From the NCBI RefSeq assembly GCF_003248605.1, contig NZ_QFPF01000070.1, positions 1-12,977 of the forward strand: a stretch of 12,977 nt of DNA. The letters run 5' to 3'. The notes under the pieces are model-generated. The model did not search any database, had not been told where the DNA came from, and worked only from the letters and a program-made list of their open reading frames with translations. This document shows, piece by piece, positions 6,388-12,276 of the stretch. This DNA is from Microbacterium sp. (GTDB lineage Bacteria > Actinomycetota > Actinomycetes > Actinomycetales > Microbacteriaceae). The translations under genes and the position numbers were made by a program. Positions within the stretch are counted from its first letter, which is position 1. Every line of letters begins with the position of its first letter.

Positions 6388-6744
6388 TCAGGGACGCAGG
6401 GGCAACAGGTCCGACAGATCGGCGCGCGTGCCCGAGGCGTGGATCGCGCCGCGGGCGACAGCATCCACCCACTGCTCCGCGCCCGTCGCGAGACCGATCC
6501 AGGTCGCGGGATCGGTCTCGACGACGTTCGGGGGCGTGCCGCGCGTGTGCCGCGGACCCTGGACGACCTGCACCGCGCCGAAAGGCGGCACCCGCATCTC
6601 GACGGAGTTGCCGGGCGCCTTCTCGGCGAGCAGCTGCAGCAGGTACCGCACGGCTGTGCCGAGCGCGGCGCGCGAGGGCGTGGATGCTGCAGCCACCACC
6701 GCGAGCGCGTTGCGGCCGTCGTCGGTCGAGATCTTGCGGGGCAC
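6388..6744 (-). CDS. Bacterial sterol-carrier-like protein (SCP_3 type)
   Basis: This 118-aa protein has the very conserved block [28 protein letters not shown], then [20 protein letters not shown], and a C-terminal A-T-G...W...G-x-I-x-A-S-G-x-R-A-D-L. I recognise this as the small SCP2-like family found beside purF in mycobacteria and other Actinobacteria (Rv0807 type). Binding of a lipid or other hydrophobic ligand is inferred from fold family only; the real ligand and the reason for purine linkage are unknown. It has no membrane segment. The GTG at 6744 is chosen because TAGCGT lies exactly 6 nt upstream on the minus strand and no Shine-Dalgarno is present. It is divergent from purD with a 161-bp shared region. 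Confidence 0.9.
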   Translation of the reverse strand: MPRKISTDDGRNALAVVAAASTPSRAALGTAVRYLLQLLAEKAPGNSVEMRVPPFGAVQVVQGPRHTRGTPPNVVETDPATWIGLATGAEQWVDAVARGAIHASGTRADLSDLLPLRP

Positions 6745-6750
6745 GCTGTC

Positions 6751-6756
6751 ACGCTA
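6751..6756 (-). promoter_or_regulatory. Leaderless-type -10 box of the SCP gene
   Basis: On the minus strand TAGCGT is followed by GACAGC and the GTG at 6744. It fits TANNNT with the same 6-nt gap as the other purine-block promoters. Confidence 0.55.
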
Positions 6757-6831
6757 CCCGCGCGTCGGCGCCGCGTGCGCGATGCGCCGCCCCGCAAGGG
6801 ATGCGCGGGGAGACGACTGATGCGGGATGCG

Positions 6832-6866
6832 GCCGATGCGCGGGCACACAGCCGATGCGCGGGCAC
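6832..6866. repeat. Two 16-bp direct repeats upstream of purD
   Basis: The 16-bp sequence at 6832-6847 recurs exactly at 6851-6866, a 19-bp period. Its 10-bp core (GATGCGCGGG) appears a third time at 6800-6809. All copies lie in the non-coding space between the SCP and purD promoters. Repeats at this spacing just upstream of a promoter could be regulator sites; no known family is assigned. Confidence 0.85.
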
Positions 6867-6879
6867 TGAACCGTGCCCG
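6860..6879. promoter_or_regulatory. Possible operator dyad at the purD promoter
   Basis: A perfect 7-bp inverted repeat (CGGGCAC at 6860-6866, GTGCCCG at 6873-6879) has a 6-bp spacer. It overlaps where the -35 region should be (about 6871-6876) for the TAGGCT box and includes the end of the second direct repeat. A protein bound here would be placed to block or recruit polymerase. Confidence 0.45.
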
Positions 6880-6893
6880 ACGGGGCGGCTCGG

Positions 6894-6899
6894 TAGGCT
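6894..6899 (+). promoter_or_regulatory. Leaderless-type -10 box of purD
   Basis: TAGGCT is followed by GACCGG and the GTG at 6906. There is no ribosome site. The gap is 6 nt. Confidence 0.65.
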
Positions 6900-6905
6900 G
6901 ACCGG

Positions 6906-8174
6906 GTGAGAATCCTGGTCCTCGGCTCGGGCGCGCGCGAGCACGCCATCATCCTCGCCCTCCGCGCCGAAGCGGCGGCGCACGAGATCTTCGCCTCTCC
7001 CGGCAACACCGGCATCGCCCGCGACGCGACGATCGTCGACCTCGACCCGGTCGATGCGGCCGCCGTCGTCGAGTTCGCCGGCGACGACAACGTCGACCTC
7101 GTCGTGATCGGACCGGAGGCCCCCCTCGTCGCGGGCGTGGCCGACGCTCTGCGCGAGCGCGGCATCCCCGTCTTCGGGCCCGGCAAGGCCGCCGCGGCGC
7201 TCGAGGGATCGAAGGCATTCGCCAAGCGCATCATGCACGAAGCCGGCGTGCCGACGGGGCGCGCGACGCGGGCGACGAGTCTCGCCGAGGTCGCCGCGGC
7301 GCTCGACGGATACGGTGCCCCGCACGTGGTCAAGGCCGATGGACTCGCCGCAGGCAAGGGTGTTGTCGTCACCGGCGACCGGGCGGCCGCTCTCGCGCAC
7401 GCCGAGACCTACCTGCCGACCGGTCCGATCCTCGTCGAGGAGTTCCTCTCCGGGCCCGAGGTGTCGCTGTTCTTCGTCTCCGACGGCGACACCGTCCTGC
7501 CGCTGAGCCCCGCGCAGGATTACAAGCGCGCCCTCGACGGCGACGCCGGGCCCAACACCGGCGGCATGGGCGCCTATTCGCCACTGCCGTGGCTGGCCGA
7601 GACTTTCGGCAGCGAGGCCGAATTCGTCGAGCAGGTCACCCGCACGGTCGCCGAGCCCGTGATCCGCCGCCTCGACGCCGAAGGCACGCCGTTCATCGGG
7701 CTGCTCTACGCGGGACTCATCTTGACGGATTCCGGCGTCAAGGTCATCGAGTTCAACGCGCGGTTCGGCGACCCCGAGACCCAGGTCGTGCTGCCGCGCC
7801 TGGTGACGCCGCTCTCCGAGCTGCTCATGGCCGCCGCCTCGGGCACGCTCGACCACCACCCCGCGCCGCGGTTCGCCCCCGACTGCGCCGTCACCGTCGT
7901 GCTCGCGAGCGAGGGCTACCCGGAGTCGCCCGTGACAGGGCGCGCGCTCACCGGCGCGGATGCCGCGGCCGCTGTGCCGGGTGTGCACCTGACCCACGCC
8001 GCGACCGCCGACGGCGCCGACGGACTGATCGCCACCGGCGGTCGAGTCCTCAACGTCGTCGCCGTGGGCGAGACCTTCGCGCAGGCGCGCGAGCGCGCAT
8101 ACGACGCCCTCGGCCGGATCACCCTGGAGGGTGCGCACTTCCGCACCGACATCGCGGCACGGGTCGTCTCGTAG
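6906..8174 (+). CDS. purD: Phosphoribosylamine-glycine ligase (GAR synthetase)
   Basis: The enzyme joins glycine to phosphoribosylamine with ATP, step 2 of purine synthesis, taking the unstable product of PurF. It has 422 residues, a normal length for a single-domain bacterial PurD. Motifs in order: the N-terminal G-S-G-A-R-E-H-A (7-14), P-G-N-x-G (32-36), G-P-E-A-P-L-V (69-75), the ATP-grasp K-A-D-G-L-A-A-G-K-G-V (143-153), E-E-F-L-S-G-x-E (178-185), D-Y-K-R-A-L-D-G-D-x-G-P-N-T-G-G-M-G-A-Y-S-P (205-225) and the metal-binding E-F-N-A-R-F-G-D-P-E-T-Q (282-293). The GTG at 6906 gives the standard M-R-I-L-V-L-G start and sits 6 nt after a TAGGCT box. It is 76 bp before purC, on the same strand, but purC has its own promoter-like box. 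Confidence 0.98.
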   Translation: MRILVLGSGAREHAIILALRAEAAAHEIFASPGNTGIARDATIVDLDPVDAAAVVEFAGDDNVDLVVIGPEAPLVAGVADALRERGIPVFGPGKAAAALEGSKAFAKRIMHEAGVPTGRATRATSLAEVAAALDGYGAPHVVKADGLAAGKGVVVTGDRAAALAHAETYLPTGPILVEEFLSGPEVSLFFVSDGDTVLPLSPAQDYKRALDGDAGPNTGGMGAYSPLPWLAETFGSEAEFVEQVTRTVAEPVIRRLDAEGTPFIGLLYAGLILTDSGVKVIEFNARFGDPETQVVLPRLVTPLSELLMAAASGTLDHHPAPRFAPDCAVTVVLASEGYPESPVTGRALTGADAAAAVPGVHLTHAATADGADGLIATGGRVLNVVAVGETFAQARERAYDALGRITLEGAHFRTDIAARVVS

Positions 8175-8238
8175 GGGCCGGGCGACAGCATCCCCGTCCC
8201 GCAAACCCAGGGCATTCCCAGCCCGCCGCGCACCCCGG

Positions 8239-8244
8239 GATAAT
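8239..8244 (+). promoter_or_regulatory. Leaderless-type -10 box of purC
   Basis: GATAAT (five of six matches to TATAAT) is followed by GGGCGG and the GTG at 8251. The gap is 6 nt. GGGCGG touches the start codon and is too close to be a ribosome site. It suggests purC is transcribed on its own as well as, or instead of, from purD. Confidence 0.6.
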
Positions 8245-8250
8245 GGGCGG

Positions 8251-9180
8251 GTGAGCTCCCCCCTCGATCTTCCCGGCTGGCGGCACGTCTACTCCGGCAA
8301 GGTGCGCGACCTGTTCGTGCCCGCCGCGACCCCCGACGGCGGAGCGCCCGAGCGGATGCTCGTCGTCGCCTCCGACCGGGTGAGCGCGTTCGATCATGTG
8401 CTCGAGCCCGGCATCCCGGGCAAGGGCGAGCTGCTGACGACGCTGAGCCTGTGGTGGTTCGACCAGCTCGCGGGCGCCGATGGCGGGCCCGCGGTACCCA
8501 ATCACCTCGCCGCCTCCGCCGAGCTCGGAGCGGACGACGAGGCGCACGAGACGATCCCGGATGCTGTCACCGGGCGTGCGATGGTCGTCCGCTCTCTCGA
8601 GATGGCGCCGATCGAGTGCGTCGTGCGCGGATACCTGACCGGGTCGGGCTGGGCCGAGTACGACGCCGAGGGAACGGTGTGCGGCATCCCGCTGCCCTCG
8701 GGCCTTGGCAACGGCGATCGGCTGCCCGAGCCGATCTACACCCCTGCCTACAAGGCGCCTCTCGGCGAGCACGACGAGAACATCACGTACGAGCGCACGG
8801 TCGAGCTCGTCGGCCCGGCACGTGCCGCCGAGCTGCGCGACGCGTCGCTGGCGATCTACGGCCGAGCGGCCGCGCTCGCGGAGGCGCGCGGTCTGATCCT
8901 CGCCGACACGAAGTTCGAGTTCGGCACCGACGAACGCGGCGTTCTGCGCCTCGCCGACGAGGTGCTCACGAGCGACTCGTCGCGGTACTGGGATGCTGCC
9001 GCATGGCACGCGGGCGGATCACCGCAGGAGCGCATGGCCAGCTTCGACAAGCAGATCGTGCGCGACTGGCTCGCCGCCCACTGGGACAAGACGGGCGAGC
9101 CGCCGGCGCTGCCGAGCGAGGTCGTCGAGCGCACGCTCGCGCGCTATCGCGAGCTGCTCACGCGCCTCACCGGCGCCTGA
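8251..9180 (+). CDS. purC: Phosphoribosylaminoimidazole-succinocarboxamide synthase (SAICAR synthetase)
   Basis: The enzyme couples CAIR with aspartate using ATP to give SAICAR. It has 309 residues, the longer form common in Actinobacteria and yeast rather than the roughly 240-aa Bacillus or E. coli form. Motifs: Y-S-G-K-V-R-D-L-F (14-22), A-S-D-R-V-S-A-F-D (40-48), I-P-G-K-G-E-L-L-T (55-63), E-C-V-V-R-G-Y-L-T-G-S-G-W (122-134), G-E-H-D-E-N-I-T (172-179), I-L-A-D-T-K-F-E-F-G (216-225), D-E-V-L-T-S-D-S-S-R-Y-W (236-247) and S-F-D-K-Q-x-V-R-D-W near the end. The GTG at 8251 starts the conserved head; no ribosome site is present and a GATAAT box lies 6 nt upstream. A perfect 20-bp palindrome begins 7 nt after its stop. 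No purS, purQ or purL follows. Confidence 0.98.
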   Translation: MSSPLDLPGWRHVYSGKVRDLFVPAATPDGGAPERMLVVASDRVSAFDHVLEPGIPGKGELLTTLSLWWFDQLAGADGGPAVPNHLAASAELGADDEAHETIPDAVTGRAMVVRSLEMAPIECVVRGYLTGSGWAEYDAEGTVCGIPLPSGLGNGDRLPEPIYTPAYKAPLGEHDENITYERTVELVGPARAAELRDASLAIYGRAAALAEARGLILADTKFEFGTDERGVLRLADEVLTSDSSRYWDAAAWHAGGSPQERMASFDKQIVRDWLAAHWDKTGEPPALPSEVVERTLARYRELLTRLTGA

Positions 9181-9186
9181 CTTGGG

Positions 9187-9237
9187 TGTCCCACTTTCTG
9201 TCGCCTGCGCCTGCGCGAGGCGACAGAAAGTGGGACA
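9187..9237. repeat. Perfect palindrome, copy 1, after purC
   Basis: Arms 9187-9206 and 9218-9237 are perfect 20-bp inverted repeats around an 11-nt loop. It lies 7 nt after the purC stop, so it may end or stabilise that mRNA. The 54 bases 9187-9240 are identical to copy 2, including the loop, and in the same orientation. Nothing resembling a transposase is nearby. It is probably a dispersed intergenic repeat of REP or bidirectional-terminator type. Confidence 0.95.
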
Positions 9238-9360
9238 TGCCTCCCCGACGCTGCGAGTGGCGGGCGACATCCGCACGAGCAGAAGCAGGACGCTGCCTCA
9301 TCCGTAACTCGAGGCCACCTCAGCACCAGCGATCGTGCAGATGGCGCCTCGCGACCCGGA

Positions 9361-9389
9361 TTGCAGCACCCACCCGCTCGGTTGAGTAT
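9361..9389 (+). promoter_or_regulatory. Possible promoter of the VOC-like fragment
   Basis: TTGCAG (9361-9366) is followed after 17 bp by GAGTAT (9384-9389), ending 4 nt before the ATG at 9394. The -35 match is four of six and the -10 match is weak. If real, transcription would again start at or near the start codon. Confidence 0.3.
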
Positions 9390-9577
9390 GCACATGAATG
9401 AAATGGCGTCCACCGGGCTCGCTCCGGCGACGGTGATGGGAGCCGTGACCCTCGACGTTGCCGACCTCGACGGCATGACCCGCTTTTATCGCGACGTGAT
9501 CACACTGCAGGTGCTGTGCACCCTCGGCGAGCGGTTGAGGCTGAGCGCCGCTCCCGAGCGCCCCACCCTCGCCCCGT
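9388..9577 (+). pseudogene. Decayed VOC/glyoxalase-family gene, N-terminal fragment
   Basis: From ATG 9388 or 9394 the frame reads V-M-G-A-V-T-L-D-V-A-D-L-D-G-M-T-R-F-Y-R-D-V-I-T-L-Q-V-L. This is the first beta-alpha unit of a vicinal-oxygen-chelate (glyoxalase or bleomycin-resistance fold) protein, where F-Y-R-D-V-(I/L)-G-L-x-V-L is typical. After about codon 43 the similarity stops: the next residues do not resemble the family, and the frame then runs through palindrome copy 2 and antisense into lacI, ending at 9831. A normal VOC protein has 120 to 300 residues and several metal ligands that are missing here. I read it as a gene whose 3' part has been lost, with the breakpoint near 9517. 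The end given is the edge of the palindrome. No metal or substrate can be assigned. Confidence 0.65.
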
Positions 9578-9630
9578 ATGTCCCACTTTCTGTCGCCTGC
9601 GCCTGCGCGAGGCGACAGAAAGTGGGACAT
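9578..9630. repeat. Perfect palindrome, copy 2, between VOC fragment and lacI
   Basis: Arms of 21 bp (9578-9598 and 9610-9630) pair perfectly around the same 11-nt loop as copy 1. It lies 23 nt from the lacI stop, on the downstream side of that minus-strand gene, and could end its transcript. The 54 bases 9579-9632 equal copy 1. No target-site duplication is visible at either copy. Confidence 0.95.
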
Positions 9631-9653
9631 GCAAGACCGCCAGGATGCTGGGG

Positions 9654-10670
9654 TCAGGTCGTCTCGCGAACCACAAGCTCGGTGGGCATGATCAGCGCCC
9701 GCTCGGCCGGGGCCGTTCCCGCGAGCACCTGGATCAGCAGCGACGCCATCGTCTCGCCCATCTGCTCGAGCGGCTGGCGGATCGTCGTCAGCTGCGGTTC
9801 CCGGTCGGTCGCGACCGGCGAATCGTCGTAGCCGACGATCGCGACGTCCTGGGGAACCCTGATGCCCGCGGCGGTGAGCACACGGATCGCGGCGCGCGCC
9901 ATCATGTCGCTCGCAACGAAGAGGGCGTCGAACTCGCGGCCGCTCGCGAGGATCCGGCGCATCGCGTCCTCCGCGAGTTCGGGCTTGAAGCCGCCGTCCT
10001 CGGCGGGCCCCTCGGCGAGCCCCGCCTCGGCAAGGGCGGCGCTCCAGCCCGCGAGCCGGTCGACACCCGCGGGCATCGACAGCGGACCCGTGATCGTCGC
10101 GATGCGCGTGCGCCCGCGCTCGATGAGGTGCTGGGTCGCGAGGCGCGCCCCAGCGACGTTGTCGACGTCGACGAAGTGATGCGTGTCGCTCCACTGCGCG
10201 GGCCTGCCGCCGAAGACGAGCGGCACGGCCGCAGCGATCGCGTCGATGAAACGGTCCTCGGCGTGATGTGAGGCCACGAGCGCCCCATCGATCGTGCCGC
10301 TGCGCACATACGACGCCGTCTTGTTGCTCGGATCGTCCGACGCGATGATGAGGTTCAGCAGGTAGTCGCTCTCACTGATCCGCCGACTGATCCCCGTGAC
10401 GATCCCGGCGAAGTAGGGATCGCCGAAGAACTGCGAGGCGTCCTCGGGCACGACGAGCGCGATCGCGTGGGTCTGCCGGCTCGCGAGCGAGCGTGCCGCG
10501 CGGTTGGGAACGTACGCCAGGCGTTCGATGGCGCCCTTGACGGCCGCGAGCGCCTCGGGGCTGACGGCGCTCGAGCCGTTCACGACCCGCGACACGGTCG
10601 AGCGCGACACCCCTGCCGCCGCGGCGACCTGTTCGATCGTCGGGGTGGCGCGAACGGCGTCGGTGGCCAT
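9654..10670 (-). CDS. LacI-family transcriptional repressor
   Basis: This 338-aa protein has an N-terminal helix-turn-helix at about 10-35 (T-I-E-Q-V-A-A-A-A-G-V-S-R-S-T-V-S-R-V-V-N-G) and a hinge helix with Y-V-P-N-R-A-A-R-S-L-A-S-R-Q-T (53-67). A periplasmic-binding-like sugar domain follows, with D-G-A-L-V-A-S, G-R-x-R-I-A-T-I-T-G-P, D-A-L-F-V-A-S-D-M-M-A and the C-terminal V-A-I-V-G-Y-D-D-S-P...L-T-T-I-R-Q-P. The start at 10670 gives a normal short head; an in-frame ATG at 10682 is possible, and neither has a strong ribosome site. It is the last gene after the beta-glucosidase (80-bp gap), so it most likely represses this sugar operon and is released by its sugar. The effector is unknown, possibly cellobiose. 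No CebR-type TGGGAGCGCTCCCA site is found in the window; the operator may lie upstream of the transporter, outside. Confidence 0.93.
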   Translation of the reverse strand: MATDAVRATPTIEQVAAAAGVSRSTVSRVVNGSSAVSPEALAAVKGAIERLAYVPNRAARSLASRQTHAIALVVPEDASQFFGDPYFAGIVTGISRRISESDYLLNLIIASDDPSNKTASYVRSGTIDGALVASHHAEDRFIDAIAAAVPLVFGGRPAQWSDTHHFVDVDNVAGARLATQHLIERGRTRIATITGPLSMPAGVDRLAGWSAALAEAGLAEGPAEDGGFKPELAEDAMRRILASGREFDALFVASDMMARAAIRVLTAAGIRVPQDVAIVGYDDSPVATDREPQLTTIRQPLEQMGETMASLLIQVLAGTAPAERALIMPTELVVRETT

Positions 10671-10750
10671 GGCTTCTCTCATCGGGTGGGGCCACGCGGG
10701 CCCGGGGCGACGCGAACGGCGCCGGGGCCCGGATGCGGCCCGGACGGCGG

Positions 10751-12217
10751 TCAGTGCCCCGCGGCCGGCTCCGGGTCGAGGGCGCGCGCGGCGATGATGC
10801 GACCATACTCCAGGCCGCTGTCCTTCACCGTGCGCTCCTGGGTGTCGTAGTCCACGCGAACGATCCCGAACCGCTTCTCGTACCCCCAGGCCCACTCGTA
10901 ATTGTCGAGCAGGGACCAGTAGAAGTATCCGCGCACATCGACTCCCGCCTCGATCGCGTCGAGGATCGCCGCGAGGTGCACCCGCACGAAGTCGCGGCGC
11001 TCGGCATCGTGCACGCGCGGGCCGGCGTCGGTCGGCGTCACGACGTCGTCGTAGGCCGCCCCGTTCTCGGTCACGTACAGCGTCGTGCCCGCCGGTCGCG
11101 CGTACTCGTCCCAGACCCGCTGGAGCAGGCTCGTCAGCCCGCGGGGCTGCACCTCCCAGTTCATCGACGTGCGGGGCAGCCCGCGCTCGTGCCAGAAGAT
11201 GCCCTCGTGCGAGGGGAACGGGGAGCGCCCCTCGCGATCCGTGGGGGCGTCCCCGGGCTTCGGGGGATCCGCCGCCTCGCGACCGCCGACGAATTCGCCG
11301 TGGTAGTAGTTCACGCCGAGCGAATCGATGGGCGCCGCGATCGTCTCGAGGTCTTCGGGCAGGATGGCGGCGTCGAGGGCGGCGCGGGCCGCAGCATCCA
11401 CCCCCGCGAGGTCTTCGAGGATGTCGGCCGGGTACTGGCCCCGGAAGATCGGGTCGAGGAACCACCGGTTGAACTGCCCGTCGATGCGGCGCGCGGCGTC
11501 GACATCGGCGGGGTCGGCCGGGTCGGCGGGCTCGGCGACCGTCAGGTTGAGCGTGATGCCGAGCTCGAGCGCCGCGTCGCGGGCCCGCAGCTCGCGCACG
11601 ACCGTGCCGTGCCCGAGCAGCAGGTGGTGCGCGGCGAGCACCCCGTCGGTGACGCTCTGCCGCCCCGGGGCGTGCAGCCCCGCGGTGTAGCTGAGGAAAG
11701 ACGAGCACCACGGCTCGTTGAGGGTCGTCCAGATGTCGACGCGGTCGCCCAGCGCGTCGTGCATCGACAGCGCGTACTCGGCGAAGCGATCGACGGTGTC
11801 ACGGGCGGTCCAGCCGCCTTTCTCCTCGAGCGCCTGGGGCATGTCCCAGTGGTAGAGCGTGAGCCACGGGATGATGTCCGCCGCGCGCAGCTCGTCGACC
11901 AGGCGCTTGTAGAAATCCAGGCCCGCGGGGTTGACCGCGCCCCCGTCGGGACGCACCCGTGACCAGGATGTCGAGAAGCGGTACGTCTGCAGGCCGAGGC
12001 GCTTCATGAGGGCGACGTCGTCGCGATAGCGATGGTAGTGGTCGCACGCGACATCGCCGTTGTCGGCGTTGATCACGGCGCCGGGCACGCGGGCGAACGC
12101 ATCCCAGATGGATGCTGTCCGCCCGTCTTCGAAGGCTGCTCCCTCGATCTGGTACGCGGCGGTGGCCGCACCGAACAGGAAGTCACTCGGAAACGGACGC
12201 GTTTCGGGCACGCTCAT
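10751..12217 (-). CDS. Beta-glucosidase, glycoside hydrolase family 1
   Basis: This 488-aa protein has the full GH1 barrel. It starts F-P-S-D-F-L-F-G-A-A-T-A-A-Y-Q-I-E-G-A (9-27), the N-terminal GH1 signature. The acid/base is E168 in T-L-N-E-P and the nucleophile is E384 in Y-V-T-E-N-G. Late motifs W-S-L-L-D-N-Y-E-W and Y-x-x-R-F-G-I-V-R-V-D-Y bind the glucose subsite. It has no signal peptide, so it acts in the cytoplasm on an imported beta-glucoside or disaccharide such as cellobiose; the exact substrate is not shown. The ATG at 12217 is chosen because AGAGGAG (minus strand, 12230-12224) lies 6 nt upstream; a longer start would run through the hairpin at 12250-12276. It lies 57 bp after the permease and before lacI. 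The symbols bglA or bglC would be guesses. Confidence 0.96.
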   Translation of the reverse strand: MSVPETRPFPSDFLFGAATAAYQIEGAAFEDGRTASIWDAFARVPGAVINADNGDVACDHYHRYRDDVALMKRLGLQTYRFSTSWSRVRPDGGAVNPAGLDFYKRLVDELRAADIIPWLTLYHWDMPQALEEKGGWTARDTVDRFAEYALSMHDALGDRVDIWTTLNEPWCSSFLSYTAGLHAPGRQSVTDGVLAAHHLLLGHGTVVRELRARDAALELGITLNLTVAEPADPADPADVDAARRIDGQFNRWFLDPIFRGQYPADILEDLAGVDAAARAALDAAILPEDLETIAAPIDSLGVNYYHGEFVGGREAADPPKPGDAPTDREGRSPFPSHEGIFWHERGLPRTSMNWEVQPRGLTSLLQRVWDEYARPAGTTLYVTENGAAYDDVVTPTDAGPRVHDAERRDFVRVHLAAILDAIEAGVDVRGYFYWSLLDNYEWAWGYEKRFGIVRVDYDTQERTVKDSGLEYGRIIAARALDPEPAAGH

Positions 12218-12249
12218 CACGCGCTCCTCTCTCAGCGGATGTGACGGTC

Positions 12250-12276
12250 GAGGGATGCCGGCGGACGGCATCCCTC
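12250..12276 (-). terminator. Perfect hairpin between permease and beta-glucosidase genes
   Basis: Perfect 11-bp arms (12250-12260 and 12266-12276) surround a 5-nt loop. The stem takes in two bases of the permease stop codon and ends 32 nt before the beta-glucosidase start. No U-tract follows it on the minus strand. It may partly terminate transcription or protect the upstream mRNA, giving more transporter than hydrolase. The arms also contain GGATGCCG and its complement. Confidence 0.55.

Noticed and set aside
9238..9387. A small gene in the 150 bp before the VOC fragment
   Set aside because: Frames there are Arg/Ser-rich without a ribosome site or a recognisable motif; I see only a possible promoter near its right end.
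9187..9630. The palindrome pair as an insertion sequence or MITE-bounded unit
   Set aside because: No transposase, no target duplication visible, and the copies are in direct orientation with unrelated flanks apart from three bases.
10683..11711. Long minus-strand frame joined to the front of LacI
   Set aside because: It is an out-of-frame reading of the beta-glucosidase gene, with Arg/Gly/Ala-rich composition, and is not a fusion protein.
12250..12276. The hairpin as a LacI operator
   Set aside because: LacI-family sites are usually 14-20 bp palindromes centred on CG; this has an 11-bp arm and 5-nt gap, so an RNA hairpin is more likely.
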